DNA of 52,478 nt from RGIG8368 sp045540275 (GCA_045540275.1 JAZQGX010000069.1:1-52478); one strand, 5' to 3'. Shown: positions 33,601 to 42,291, counted from the stretch's first letter. Notes: a model not told the origin generated them from the sequence alone. Made by a program: numbers and translations.

Positions 33601-33823
33601 CCACCTTCAACTTCGGGGCCGCATCGGGGAACTTTTTCTTTACCTGGTCGATAACGATATCGGCCAAATCAGGCATCCTCATTTCCTGAAGGGCACGGAT
33701 ATAATCCAGCTCATCTTGCAGCAATTGGTCGGGCGAGTCCTGTGCCGTGGCATTTGTCGCCGAAACAGCGCTCAAACCTAATGCCAGCACTCCGCAAAAA
33801 AGATATGAAGGCTTCTTTATCAT
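30698..33823 (-). CDS. Large periplasmic tetratricopeptide-repeat protein
   Basis: 1041 residues from ATG 33823 (signal MIKKPSYLFCGVLALGLSAVSATNATAQ). The ATG at 33961 is rejected because it lies upstream of the promoter and runs through the gdhA terminator. Nearly the whole protein is TPR-like helices, for example RQMQFANAQLAFSQNQYKEAIVKYEEALSRFPEVPES-type units and AAQLMMSFAQTAYNSENYPTALGYYKSI. Such proteins are scaffolds. It heads the operon with exbB, two exbD, the toroid protein and two lipoproteins, so it is likely the structural partner of that complex in the periplasm. It has no ribosome binding site; the predicted transcript starts about three bases before the ATG. Confidence 0.85.
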   Translation of the reverse strand: MIKKPSYLFCGVLALGLSAVSATNATAQDSPDQLLQDELDYIRALQEMRMPDLADIVIDQVKKKFPDAAPKLKVAEIQGLLSLGKFDEVQKIIDAIPDKRGAEYWAMTLAKADTYFSFGKHEEAEKLYKRFFAANARPTPALASFYRDSAYKYAQMLLYIGRDKDALEAYNLLSAVKLDEELARRILAEKAELMLKLAPLEKNVSAKNALLMKADKVADKLLWKQDLWFGKAVVFKAHILMLQGKSQEADELVETYMTQLKTIHDSLREQDPDGTYGMLRMSPMPQCRFLLGAIKEKEAMKLADGGEANNAKILDLLLGSRNPQTKKRKGNGAYNHFLNVFIRYPESQWAGECGQRAEKLRAFIQDRFNTKIRQSVTSDQMAKVRQMQFANAQLAFSQNQYKEAIVKYEEALSRFPEVPESVDALGNLAICYIDESYGGNITPEEKEFLQLSADTVVGHISERFSEKPDMMRSAGDQLRRIGEHYGEMKLKAKRLETYELFFRDYPNHYAAAQLMMSFAQTAYNSENYPTALGYYKSIATSYTNSPYYYDALSRVSQCYAKMGETTNSIAALQTYVSKLAAKDSPGHMLITGQYRLASQIREYGVSLIRNGETNESATAEQKADWIKEGSKYIAQAAKNFAGVSRLLQNPDAYQLNSAERKVNSEIKENSALLYALSLTMLQSDNAETKKKLRLGAIKAFEKFVAEFPKSKSAPLAQLRIGTLYTINEDMKNAQEALDKLAKEYPNSEQAKNSVPMLAAALIEMGLKGEGVAKYRQMLSAGGKYTAGQFLNAAIALEGAREFELALQAYDKVLEMSKDIGHKAICLIGKAKCLQQLKRSAEAHRIVDEFIADKNLSKLQQFVDANMLLVDIASSEAKNEKNESARISLFNAAVDAIKKVRAYKRPRDIRNQPIPQSKWTPAQRLDDARLRLLSAEVVLRQLDAERKFGTKETVAETRGKVLANMQSGMLMSMDTSDEAIAPVIEDLCYKCVPLLIEHGHYEDAIADCDLYLKLFPKGRWVTEITTFRNQAKTELDLNKNKK

Positions 33824-33832
33824 AATGAAGAT

Positions 33833-33861
33833 ATTGTATCGTAATTCCACGAACCACGCAA
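33833..33861 (-). promoter_or_regulatory. Near-leaderless promoter of the TPR-ExbB/D-toroid operon
   Basis: Minus strand: TTGCGT (33861-33856), 17-base spacer, TACAAT (33838-33833). The usual spacing puts transcription start at about 33826, only about three bases before the ATG at 33823, which itself has no ribosome binding site. The mRNA is thus predicted to be leaderless or nearly so. Confidence 0.65.
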
Positions 33862-33870
33862 GACGATAAA

Positions 33871-33906
33871 AAACAAAAAAGCTCCCGCCGGCAACGCGGC
33901 GGAAGC
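33871..33906 (-). terminator. Rho-independent terminator after gdhA
   Basis: A 10-bp stem (33897-33906 with 33881-33890, one G-T pair) and 6-base loop, followed in the minus direction by six T and further T-rich sequence. It lies about 20 bases after the gdhA stop and just upstream of the next operon's promoter. Confidence 0.85.
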
Positions 33907-33926
33907 TTCCGAATCCAATGGGAAAA

Positions 33927-35267
33927 CTACACAATGCCCTGCTCGAGCATTGCGGTGGCAACCTTCATGAAGCCGGCAATGTTCGCACCCATCACATAGT
34001 TGCCCTTGTTGCCGAATTCCTCTGCGGAATTCCAGCAGGCGTCGTGAATTGCGACCATGATGCTCTGAAGCTTGTTGTCAACCTCTTCGCTGCTCCAGCT
34101 GTAGCGCATCGAATTCTGGCTCATTTCCAGACCGGAGGTGGCGACACCGCCGGCGTTGGAGGCCTTGCCCGGCGAATACATGATTTTCGCCTTCAGGAAA
34201 AGCTCGACCGCCTCTGGGGTACTGGGCATATTCGCGCCTTCGCCGACCAGCGTAACGCCGTTCTTCAGCAGCGCCTTGGCGTCGTCGCCGTTGAGTTCGT
34301 TCTGCGTGGCACAGGGGAATGCGCAATCGCACTTGACGCCCCACGGACGCTTCTTGGCGTAGTATTTCGCGTTCTTGAACTTGGCGGCGACCTCCTTGAT
34401 GCGTCCGCGCTTGACGTTCTTCAGCTCCATGATCCACGCCAGCATCTCCTTGGTGATGCCGTCCTTGACGTAGATGAAGCCGTCGGAGTCGGACATCGTC
34501 ACCGGCTTGGCGCCGAGCACGATCAGCTTTTGGGTCAAGTACTGCGCGACATTGCCCGAACCGGAAACGGCACACACCTTACCCTCGAAGCTTTCTTTGC
34601 GCTTCTTAAGCATTTCCTGGGCGAAGTAGACGCAACCGTAACCGGTGGCCTCTGGACGGATCAGCGAACCGCCCCAGCAGCGTCCCTTGCCGGTCAACAC
34701 GCCGGTAAAGTTGTTGACGATGCGCTTGTACTGACCGAAAAGGAATCCGATTTCACGCGCGCCGACCCCTTGATCGCCGGCGGGGACGTCGGTATCGGGG
34801 CCGATGTGGCGATAAAGCTCGGTCATAAAGCACTGACAGAAGCGCATCACTTCCGAATCGCTCTTCCCTTTGGGATCGAAATCGGAACCGCCTTTGCCGC
34901 CACCCATCGGAAGCGTGGTCAACGAGTTCTTGAACGTTTGTTCAAAACCCAGGAACTTGAGCATTCCCAACGTCACATTCGAGCGGAAACGCAAACCACC
35001 TTTATAGGGACCGATTGCGGAATTGAACTGGACGCGGAAACCGCGATTCACGCGGCAAACGCCATTATCGTCCATCCAAGGCACGCGGAAAACGATGCAG
35101 CGTTCCGGCTCGACAATTCGCTCAAGAATGCGGGCCTTTTCGAACTGCGGACGTTTTTTCAAAACCGGTCCGAGCGAGGTAAGGACCTCCTCAACCGCCT
35201 GCAAATATTCCGGCTCATGCGCATCGCGCTGACGGACTGCATCATATACCGATTCAATGTAACCCAT
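33927..35267 (-). CDS. gdhA: Glutamate dehydrogenase (hexameric, probably NADP type)
   Basis: 446 residues, standard for hexameric GDH. It makes glutamate from 2-oxoglutarate and ammonia. Motifs: YKGGLRFRSNVTLGMLKFLG (substrate region), LPMGGGKGGSDFDPKGKSD with the catalytic Lys, DVPAGDQGVGAREIG, and the nucleotide-binding CAVSGSGNVAQYLTQK. The C terminus carries MGANIAGFMKVATAMLEQG as in E. coli GdhA. NADP preference is inferred from overall likeness to the E. coli type. AAAGGT precedes the ATG. It follows pgi by 22 bases and ends at a clear terminator, so pgi-gdhA is a two-gene operon. Confidence 0.96.
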   Translation of the reverse strand: MGYIESVYDAVRQRDAHEPEYLQAVEEVLTSLGPVLKKRPQFEKARILERIVEPERCIVFRVPWMDDNGVCRVNRGFRVQFNSAIGPYKGGLRFRSNVTLGMLKFLGFEQTFKNSLTTLPMGGGKGGSDFDPKGKSDSEVMRFCQCFMTELYRHIGPDTDVPAGDQGVGAREIGFLFGQYKRIVNNFTGVLTGKGRCWGGSLIRPEATGYGCVYFAQEMLKKRKESFEGKVCAVSGSGNVAQYLTQKLIVLGAKPVTMSDSDGFIYVKDGITKEMLAWIMELKNVKRGRIKEVAAKFKNAKYYAKKRPWGVKCDCAFPCATQNELNGDDAKALLKNGVTLVGEGANMPSTPEAVELFLKAKIMYSPGKASNAGGVATSGLEMSQNSMRYSWSSEEVDNKLQSIMVAIHDACWNSAEEFGNKGNYVMGANIAGFMKVATAMLEQGIV

Positions 35268-35289
35268 TTTATTCTACCTTTCTTTGTCA

Positions 35290-36903
35290 TTACCTGCGGC
35301 CAAGTGCCGCACGGTACTTTGTAATAAGGAGATTCGTTGAGGAATCGTGTCTCAAATCGGGATGATTGGCACTGGTCAGCTCCGCCAGCACCTTGTTGGC
35401 GAGCACCTTGCCCAGCTGCACGCCCCATTGATCGAACGAGAAGATGTTCCAGATGATGCCCTGCACGAACACCTTGTGTTCATAAAGCGCAATCAGTGCA
35501 CCGAAGGTCGATGGCGTCAGCTCCTCGGCCAGAAGCGTGTTGGTCGGACGATTGCCGGTGAACACCTTGTGTGGCACGAGCATTTCGGGAACGCCTTCCT
35601 GGCGGCACTCTTCGGCGGTCTTGCCGAATGCGAGCGCTTCGGTCTGCGCAAAGAAGTTGGCCATCAGTTTGTCGTGCTGGTCGGCGCACGGATTGTGCGT
35701 CTTGCAAAAGCCTATGAAATCCGCCGGTACCAGTTTTGTTCCCTGATGAATCAGCTGATAGAAAGCGTGCTGGCCGTTGGTGCCGGCCTCGCCCCAGAGA
35801 ATGGGGCCGGTCTGCCAGGCCACCGGGTCGCCGTCACGGGTGACCGATTTGCCGTTGCTCTCCATGTCAAGCTGCTGCAGATATGCCGGAAGCCTCGCCA
35901 AATACTGGTCGTAGGGAAGCACGGCGTAGGTCTGAGCACCCAAACCGTCATTGTACAAAATACCGAGCAGCGCCATGATTACCGGCATGTTGCGCCCGTA
36001 CGAGGCGGTCCGGAAATGGCGATCCATCTTATAGTAGCCCTTGAGCATCTTGCGGAAATTCGTGCGGCCGATCGAAATCATCAGCGGCAGACCGACCGCT
36101 GAGGGAAGCGAGTAGCGCCCGCCGACCCAATCCCAGAAGCCGAACATGTTCGCCGTGTCAATTCCAAATTCCTTGACCTTCTCGGCGTTGGTCGACACCG
36201 CCACGAAATGCTTTGATACCGCACTTTCGCCCAGATGGCCGACCAGCCAGGCCCGCGCCGCATTGGCGTTTGCCATGGTCTCTTGGGTGGTGAAGGTTTT
36301 CGACGCCACGATGAACAAAGTCTGGTCGGCTTTGATTTCGCGCAGTGTTTCGGCCAAGTGGGTGGAGTCCACATTGGAAACAAAATGCATGTGTATGCTG
36401 CGCTTGGAAAACGCCTTGAGCGCCATGGTCGCCATGCACGGACCGAGGTCGGAGCCGCCGATGCCGATATTGACCACGTAGCGGATTTTCTTGCCGGTGG
36501 CGCCGAGCCACTTGCCCTTGCGGACCGCATCGGAGAACTCGCCCATTTTTTCAAGCACTGCGGCGATATCCGGCATGACATCGGAGCCATCGACCAAGAT
36601 CTTTTCTCCCGAGAAACTGCGCAGGGCAGTGTGCAGAACCGCGCGGTTCTCAGTGGCGTTTATTTTTTCGCCGGTGAACATTGCTTCGATCCAGCGTTTC
36701 AAATCCGCCTCTTCCGCTAGCGCAATGAGTTTTTTCATTGTTTCGCGCGTAATGAGATTCTTCGAATAATCCAACGTCCATCCGGCGGCCTCAACCGTAA
36801 AACGACTTGCACGTCCCGGATCTTTGGTGAATTGTTGACGCAATGAAATTTTTTTAACTGCAGGAAGTTCCGCGACGACGGCTTCCCATGCCTTACTCTT
36901 CAT
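35290..36903 (-). CDS. pgi: Glucose-6-phosphate isomerase
   Basis: 537 residues, the long (E. coli-like) form. Interconverts glucose-6-phosphate and fructose-6-phosphate in glycolysis. Signatures: IGIGGSDLGPCMATMAL, the phosphate-binding SKTFTTQET, GGRYSLPSAVGLP, WGEAGTNGQHAFYQLIHQGT with the active-site Glu/His, and the C-terminal FDQWGVQLGKVLAN with the catalytic Lys. GAGGCGA precedes the ATG. A strong promoter stands at 36943-36971. It is co-transcribed with gdhA, and a divergent outer-membrane protein gene starts 189 bases away. Confidence 0.96.
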   Translation of the reverse strand: MKSKAWEAVVAELPAVKKISLRQQFTKDPGRASRFTVEAAGWTLDYSKNLITRETMKKLIALAEEADLKRWIEAMFTGEKINATENRAVLHTALRSFSGEKILVDGSDVMPDIAAVLEKMGEFSDAVRKGKWLGATGKKIRYVVNIGIGGSDLGPCMATMALKAFSKRSIHMHFVSNVDSTHLAETLREIKADQTLFIVASKTFTTQETMANANAARAWLVGHLGESAVSKHFVAVSTNAEKVKEFGIDTANMFGFWDWVGGRYSLPSAVGLPLMISIGRTNFRKMLKGYYKMDRHFRTASYGRNMPVIMALLGILYNDGLGAQTYAVLPYDQYLARLPAYLQQLDMESNGKSVTRDGDPVAWQTGPILWGEAGTNGQHAFYQLIHQGTKLVPADFIGFCKTHNPCADQHDKLMANFFAQTEALAFGKTAEECRQEGVPEMLVPHKVFTGNRPTNTLLAEELTPSTFGALIALYEHKVFVQGIIWNIFSFDQWGVQLGKVLANKVLAELTSANHPDLRHDSSTNLLITKYRAALGRR

Positions 36904-36942
36904 GTATCGCCTCTTCTGAATAAAATAATCAACGAAGCGCGA

Positions 36943-36971
36943 AGTATACCATTTTCTCTTTTTTCGTGCAA
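36943..36971 (-). promoter_or_regulatory. Promoter of pgi-gdhA
   Basis: Minus strand: TTGCAC (36971-36966), 17-base spacer, TATACT (36948-36943). Predicted start near 36936; leader about 33 bases. Confidence 0.75.
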
Positions 36972-37092
36972 TTGTTTACGGTGCACTTTTTGCAATAAAA
37001 CCGCATGCGTGCCGTGCGCTTTGTGATTGACACCGCGTTGACAAAATGCGAATATGGCTCTTTCAAAACCTTACAGCCGCCCAAGACCACAA

Positions 37093-38517
37093 ATGGAAAA
37101 AAAAATCTTATTTGCATTGGCTTTCTTCGCCGCCGCCGCGCTCGCCGATTCCGTTTCGACGAACGCGTTCGTTGAAGCGCGCGACGGCTTGAAGGCCAGC
37201 GGCGGCGTGGAGCTTCGCATACGGCAGCAGGCAACCGACCACATTCCCGGACACCCCGGCGACCCTACCGGCGGTCATCCCGAAAAAGAAGCGGATAACG
37301 CCAACTACCTCAGATTTAGAACCCGTCTTCACGGAAAGCTGGAATACGAAAACTGGAAACTGAACATTCGCTTCGCCAATGAATTCAGAGAGTATCTGGT
37401 CAAGAACGGTAAACGGCGCGACGATCGGTCGTATCACGCCTTCGATGAGATTTATCTGGACAATCTTCACCTTGACGGTCTTGGGCTTTTCGACGGATTG
37501 CTCGACGTGCGCATCGGACGGCAGGATTTCTACGCTTCGGGAAAACCCGCCTTCGGCTCCGGACGCCTTTTCTACGACGGAACACCCGGTGACGGATCGC
37601 GCTCGATCTTCTTCGATGCCATTCGCCTGACATGGCACCTTGGCGAAGGCTCAGAGCTGGAAACCATCGGGATTTGGAATTCAGGGCGCAACGATTTTCG
37701 TATCGGGCGCTCCCATCCTGACCCTCATCGGCTGACCGAGTTGTACGACGATGACGATCCGGACCGCGACGAGACCGGAGCGATCGTCTATTGGACTAAC
37801 GAGGCCATTCCCGAACGGTTGACCTGGGAATTGTTTTATGTCTATCGCTACGACCCCAAATACCACCGCGCCGGAAAACGCGCTCCGTCGCTCTCGCTGC
37901 ACACCGCCGGTCTGAGGCTGCTGCCGTCCTTTACCGAAACCCTCTCCGGCGAATTTGAATTCGCCGCCCAGATCGGCGAGCACGGCGACGGCGCCCAGGC
38001 GTCGGGATGGTCTTGCTTTGCCGGACTGATCTACCGCCCGCTACTCGACGGCAACACCGGTCTGAAACCCTACGCGCGCATCGATCTGCGCTGCATGTCC
38101 GGCGATGACGATTTCGGAACCGGACATGGCGACAGCGCGTGGAATCCGCTCTGGGGGCGCAGTCCGCAAACCAGCGAACTGCTCGCGCTCGGGCCGATGA
38201 GCGGACGCAAAGCGTATTGGTCCAACCTGATCTATCCCACCTTGACCGCCGGAGCCGACATCGGCGAGAAGCACAGCGTCCGGGCTCTGACCGGTCCGAT
38301 GTTTGCAATGGTAAACGATCACCGCGGCGGCGGCGACGGATCCTACGAAGGATGGCTGACGACGCTCCGGTACGATTTCCCGCTCCTGATGCGCAGAAAA
38401 CAGGGCGGCATCGATCTATACGGTCATCTTCTTGCGGAGGTGTTCAAGCCCGGCGATTATTACGAAGCCGACAATCTGGCATACTTCCTGCGCTGGGAAA
38501 TTTCCTTTGCGTTCTAG
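37093..38517 (+). CDS. Alginate-export-like outer-membrane beta-barrel protein
   Basis: 474 residues from ATG 37093 (signal MEKKILFALAFFAAAALADS); an in-frame ATG 13 codons upstream gives a poorer signal. After it comes GGVELRIRQQATDH and then alternating beta strands with amphipathic pattern, including RFRTRLHGKLEYENWKLNIR and VRIGRQDFYASGKPAFGSGRLFYDG, which match the alginate_exp barrel family (AlgE-like). It ends in phenylalanine (EISFAF), as outer-membrane barrels do. An alginate substrate is not shown: no alginate genes are near. No ribosome binding site is clear. One of only three plus-strand genes. Confidence 0.8.
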   Translation: MEKKILFALAFFAAAALADSVSTNAFVEARDGLKASGGVELRIRQQATDHIPGHPGDPTGGHPEKEADNANYLRFRTRLHGKLEYENWKLNIRFANEFREYLVKNGKRRDDRSYHAFDEIYLDNLHLDGLGLFDGLLDVRIGRQDFYASGKPAFGSGRLFYDGTPGDGSRSIFFDAIRLTWHLGEGSELETIGIWNSGRNDFRIGRSHPDPHRLTELYDDDDPDRDETGAIVYWTNEAIPERLTWELFYVYRYDPKYHRAGKRAPSLSLHTAGLRLLPSFTETLSGEFEFAAQIGEHGDGAQASGWSCFAGLIYRPLLDGNTGLKPYARIDLRCMSGDDDFGTGHGDSAWNPLWGRSPQTSELLALGPMSGRKAYWSNLIYPTLTAGADIGEKHSVRALTGPMFAMVNDHRGGGDGSYEGWLTTLRYDFPLLMRRKQGGIDLYGHLLAEVFKPGDYYEADNLAYFLRWEISFAF

Positions 38518-38527
38518 TTCACGACAT

Positions 38528-41500
38528 TCAGTCGACGACCTTCGACCATAACGCATCAAGCCGCTTTGCCGACACTGGATATGCGGTGCGCAGCTCCTGG
38601 GCAAACAGCGACACTCTGAACTCTTCCAGCATCCACCGGTACTCCGCAAGTCGCGCAGCGTCATATCGCGGGCGCGGTTTCAAATCAAAAAACGATTCGT
38701 ACCGCTGCCAGTACGGAGCGAATCTCGCCAAACGGTCCAAGTCCCCGGACGGATTGGTTCCAGCCCGCTCAATGCGCTTTAAAATCGCCTGGAAATAACG
38801 CGGATACTCGCGCAATGCCGAAGATGGCGTATTGCGCGCAAAGCCGTCGGGCAGCATCCAGACCAGCTGTCCCAGAATATCCTCTGCGCTTTCGGCGGGA
38901 ATACCGGGACGCTGAACGAGACGCTCGATCTTCTCGGATGAACGCAGCGCGTCAAGCACGATCGAGGTGCGCTCGGCGAGCATGGACGCCAAAAGCGGCT
39001 GCTTTTCCGCCACCGCGCACTTCAAAGCTCGAGCGCTGCGCAGCGGCGGCGATGCGTCAATAAACACCGCCCTTGTCGCTCCCAGCGCCAAATCTTCCCC
39101 AAGCCGCGCCGGGCTGGTTTCCAGAGTGGCCAGATACAGTGTCAGCGAACGGTCGAGACGCGGCGGCTGGATCAGACGTTTCCAGGTTTTCCCGAGGGAT
39201 CTGGCGATCAGTGCGATTACCGCTTTTTCATGCTCGGCCGCGGCCAGTTGGGCATCGGCGAAATTTTCTATCGAAATTTCTCCATCATTTCCGAGTTTGA
39301 GCGCCGGAACGTTTCGCACCTTCCACCCTGCCGACCCCACCTCAACCGAATCGGGCAAATTCCAATCCTCCGGCAACACCGCACGTCGCACCTCCTTCTT
39401 CTCGGGCTCCCGCGGCCGCCGCTTCCCGTAGTCGAAATGGATGCGCAGATGCGGAGGGAAAACATCCTCATTCCAAATCTCGGGATTGACTTTTATTCCC
39501 GTGATTTCATACAGCGCCGACGCCACCTCGTCGGCAAGGCACCCGCGTCCCGGGACAAGTCTGGTGCGTAGTCTGGCCAAGGTATCGCCAATCGGGACCA
39601 GCAGACGGCGGATTTTTCCAGGCAGCGCAGTCAGCATCCAATTGAGCTTTTCGTCCAACATTCCCGGCACCAACCACTCGTGACGCCACGACGCAAGCGC
39701 CGCTTCGGCACCTGCGGGGACGTGACAGGTGACCCCGTCGTCCTCCGCGCCGGGCGCATGCTTGTAGGACAAGGGGAAGCGCACCCCGTTGAGCATCACA
39801 AAATCGGGCCATTGGCCATTGTCTTTTCTTGCCGGTTCGGACAGTATCAGATCGTCATCGCCGCCTCGGGCGGCAATCCATCTGCGCAATGCCGCGGCGT
39901 TGTTTATATCGGCGGGGAGAACGCGGTCGTAAAACGCGGCCGTCTGATCCTCGTCGTAAATCGCCCCGTGCATACGCCTCTTGGCCTCCTCGTCTAGCAG
40001 CCGGTCCCTGAGCGCGGCATTCTTAATCAGAAAGCGCGGCTGCGGTCTGGGGAATTGCGCCTGAACAAGCGCGAAACGGATAAATATTTCCCGCGCTTGA
40101 GCAGGCATAATCTTCGAAGCGTCGCGCAAACGACCGTCGACGACGGTCAATCCCTGCAAGACGACTCGCTCGCGCACACGCACAAATCCATGTACTTCAT
40201 CCCACTCCGGCGAATAGTGAGAATATTTGCATATTGCCGCAGCGGCCGGCTCGATCCACTCCTGTCTGATGCAGGCGGCGGTTCGGGCGAACAGCCGGGA
40301 GGTATCGACCAGATCGGCGGCGAGAATCCATTCGCGGCTGGGAGCCGTCCGCTTCGGTTTTCCTCCGTGATCTTTCTCCCGCGCGGACACGACCTCTTTC
40401 TTCTTGGCCAGTCCCGATCCCGGAAAAATAGAAAACACCGTTGAATGCGTTCCCCGGTACTCACCGCTCTGGGGATCGCGCTTGCCGATTCGCGTGACCA
40501 TACCCGCCAGCAACGCCCGGTGCAGAGCGTCGGACTTTTCAATATCGTCACGCCGGGAAATCCCGCTGTTGCGCAAACCTAACGCAATGCAGCGTTCCTC
40601 GAGCTGGGCGTGCAGCTCCTGCCACTGGCGCATTTTGGGATACGAAAGATAATTTTCCTTGCAGAGCCGGCGCAACGCGCTTTGGCTGGGAGGGGGAGCC
40701 GACGGCGGCGCAAACGGCGACAGCTGACGCGTTTGCGCGGTTGGCGCATGATACCAGTTCCACAGCTTCAAAATCGCCAGAAAATCCGAATCGGCACAGA
40801 GAAATCTCGCATGCATGGCGTCCGCCCGTTCGCGCTCTTCCATCGGACGCCGACGAGGATCGTCGCAGGACAGTGCCGCGGCTATCACTAGCAGCTCGGG
40901 CAGCATCCCTTCCCGATCGGCGGCGAAAATCGCACGTCCGACCGCGGGATCGAGCGGGAGCGAGGCCAACTTCTTCCCCAACGGCGTGAGGCGCCAGGGA
41001 AAATCCGGGTCGCCAGTTTCGCAGATTGCCCCCAACGCGTAAAGTTCCGCATACCCGTTGCGGATAAGCGATTGCGGAGGTGCATCGAGAAACGGAAAAT
41101 CCTCAACCGCGCCGAGCTGCAGATCAAGCATGGAGAGAATCACTCCCGCCAGCGGAGAACGCAGAACTTCAGGCGGAGTATAGGGATCGCGCGATTCAAA
41201 ATTCCGCTGGCTGTACAAGCGGACGCAGACCCCGGGCCCAGTGCGGCCGCAGCGGCCGCGGCGCTGCTCGGCAGACGCTCGGGAGATGGGTTCGATCTGG
41301 AGACGCTGCACCCGCGTGCGCGGATTGTAACGTTTGATTCTCGCCAGCCCCGAATCGATTACGCAATGGATGCCGGGCAGTGTCACCGAGGTCTCCGCCA
41401 CATTGGTCGCAAGAATGATTCTCCTCCGCGACGAGGTGACAAAAGCGCGACGCTGTTCGCCTGCCGGGAGCGAGGCGGTAAGCGGAATGATATCGGTATT

Positions 41501-42235
41501 CGAAAACCTGCGGCCGGACAGCACCTCTCCGGTCTCGCGGATGTCGCGCTCGCCGGGCAGAAAAACGAGAATGTCTCCGCGCCCCTCCTCGATCAGAGAC
41601 TGCACCGCATCAGCGATTCGCCTCGGCAGCTCCACTCCCTCTTCATCGCCGTCCTCCCATCTCGTTTCGATGGGGAACAGTCGCCCTGGCACCGATATGA
41701 CCGGCGCACCGTCGAAGAACTCCGAGAACCTCGCGACATCCATGGTCGCCGAGGATATAATCACGCGCAAATCCTTGCGCCGCTTCAATATCCGCTTCAG
41801 CACGCCGAGCAGAAAGTCGATATTCAACGAACGCTCGTGCGCTTCGTCAATGATTATCGTGTCGTATGCCGCAAGCCGGGGATCGGATCGAGTATCGGCG
41901 AGCAGCATGCCGTCGGTCATAAATTCTACGACGGTCTGGCGTGACACCTTCTTTTCAAAGCGGTGACGGAACCCGACAAAGTCTCCGAGCTCGCATCCGC
42001 TCTCCTCCGCTACGCGAGTGGCCATGGCGACGCAGGCAAGTCTTCGCGGCTGCGTCACCGCGATGCGCCCGCGCCTGCCGCACCCCGCCTCGAGACAGAT
42101 GCGGGGAAGACGCGTCGTTTTTCCGGAACCGGTATCGCCGGAAACGACAACCACACGGCTCCTTTCGATGGCTTGGCGGATTTCGTCCGCAAATGCCTCG
42201 ATGGGCAACTGGCTATTTTGGGTCACGGAGGTCAT
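38528..42235 (-). CDS. hrpA: ATP-dependent RNA helicase HrpA (DEAH box)
   Basis: 1235 residues from ATG 42235, close to the 1300 of E. coli HrpA. The helicase core holds Walker A SGDTGSGKTTRLP, ITQPRR-type motif (VTQPRRLACV), DEAH in IIIDEAHERSLN, SAT in IISSATMD, and QRRGRCGRTGPGVCVRLYS (motif VI). The second half has the OB/HA2 region and the HrpA-type DUF3418 C terminus. HrpA rescues stalled ribosomes and remodels RNA in E. coli. The upstream in-frame ATG would start in the hairpin at 42246-42274. The 3' end converges on the outer-membrane gene with 10 bases between. Confidence 0.93.
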   Translation of the reverse strand: MTSVTQNSQLPIEAFADEIRQAIERSRVVVVSGDTGSGKTTRLPRICLEAGCGRRGRIAVTQPRRLACVAMATRVAEESGCELGDFVGFRHRFEKKVSRQTVVEFMTDGMLLADTRSDPRLAAYDTIIIDEAHERSLNIDFLLGVLKRILKRRKDLRVIISSATMDVARFSEFFDGAPVISVPGRLFPIETRWEDGDEEGVELPRRIADAVQSLIEEGRGDILVFLPGERDIRETGEVLSGRRFSNTDIIPLTASLPAGEQRRAFVTSSRRRIILATNVAETSVTLPGIHCVIDSGLARIKRYNPRTRVQRLQIEPISRASAEQRRGRCGRTGPGVCVRLYSQRNFESRDPYTPPEVLRSPLAGVILSMLDLQLGAVEDFPFLDAPPQSLIRNGYAELYALGAICETGDPDFPWRLTPLGKKLASLPLDPAVGRAIFAADREGMLPELLVIAAALSCDDPRRRPMEERERADAMHARFLCADSDFLAILKLWNWYHAPTAQTRQLSPFAPPSAPPPSQSALRRLCKENYLSYPKMRQWQELHAQLEERCIALGLRNSGISRRDDIEKSDALHRALLAGMVTRIGKRDPQSGEYRGTHSTVFSIFPGSGLAKKKEVVSAREKDHGGKPKRTAPSREWILAADLVDTSRLFARTAACIRQEWIEPAAAAICKYSHYSPEWDEVHGFVRVRERVVLQGLTVVDGRLRDASKIMPAQAREIFIRFALVQAQFPRPQPRFLIKNAALRDRLLDEEAKRRMHGAIYDEDQTAAFYDRVLPADINNAAALRRWIAARGGDDDLILSEPARKDNGQWPDFVMLNGVRFPLSYKHAPGAEDDGVTCHVPAGAEAALASWRHEWLVPGMLDEKLNWMLTALPGKIRRLLVPIGDTLARLRTRLVPGRGCLADEVASALYEITGIKVNPEIWNEDVFPPHLRIHFDYGKRRPREPEKKEVRRAVLPEDWNLPDSVEVGSAGWKVRNVPALKLGNDGEISIENFADAQLAAAEHEKAVIALIARSLGKTWKRLIQPPRLDRSLTLYLATLETSPARLGEDLALGATRAVFIDASPPLRSARALKCAVAEKQPLLASMLAERTSIVLDALRSSEKIERLVQRPGIPAESAEDILGQLVWMLPDGFARNTPSSALREYPRYFQAILKRIERAGTNPSGDLDRLARFAPYWQRYESFFDLKPRPRYDAARLAEYRWMLEEFRVSLFAQELRTAYPVSAKRLDALWSKVVD

Positions 42236-42245
42236 ATCAAGTGAA

Positions 42246-42274
42246 TGCGGGCGCGGATTGACTCCGCGCCCGCA
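42246..42274 (-). terminator. GC-rich hairpin between the oxidoreductase and hrpA
   Basis: Perfect 12-bp stem (42263-42274 with 42246-42257), loop of five bases, 11 bases before the hrpA ATG and 18 bases after the previous stop. There is no T-run in the minus direction, so it may weaken transcription, protect the upstream mRNA or hinder hrpA translation. I cannot tell which. Confidence 0.5.
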
Positions 42275-42291
42275 CATCGCTCACGCCGGCT

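Noticed and set aside
33824..33961. N-terminal extension of the large TPR protein
   Set aside because: It would start inside gdhA and run through the terminator and promoter; the ATG at 33823 begins a good signal peptide.
33918..35324. 468-residue plus-strand ORF opposite gdhA
   Set aside because: Antisense shadow; the minus frame encodes full-length glutamate dehydrogenase.
37028..37056. Promoter for the alginate-export-like gene from two TTGACA boxes (37028-37033, 37039-37044)
   Set aside because: No acceptable -10 box at the right distance from either; two matches may be chance.
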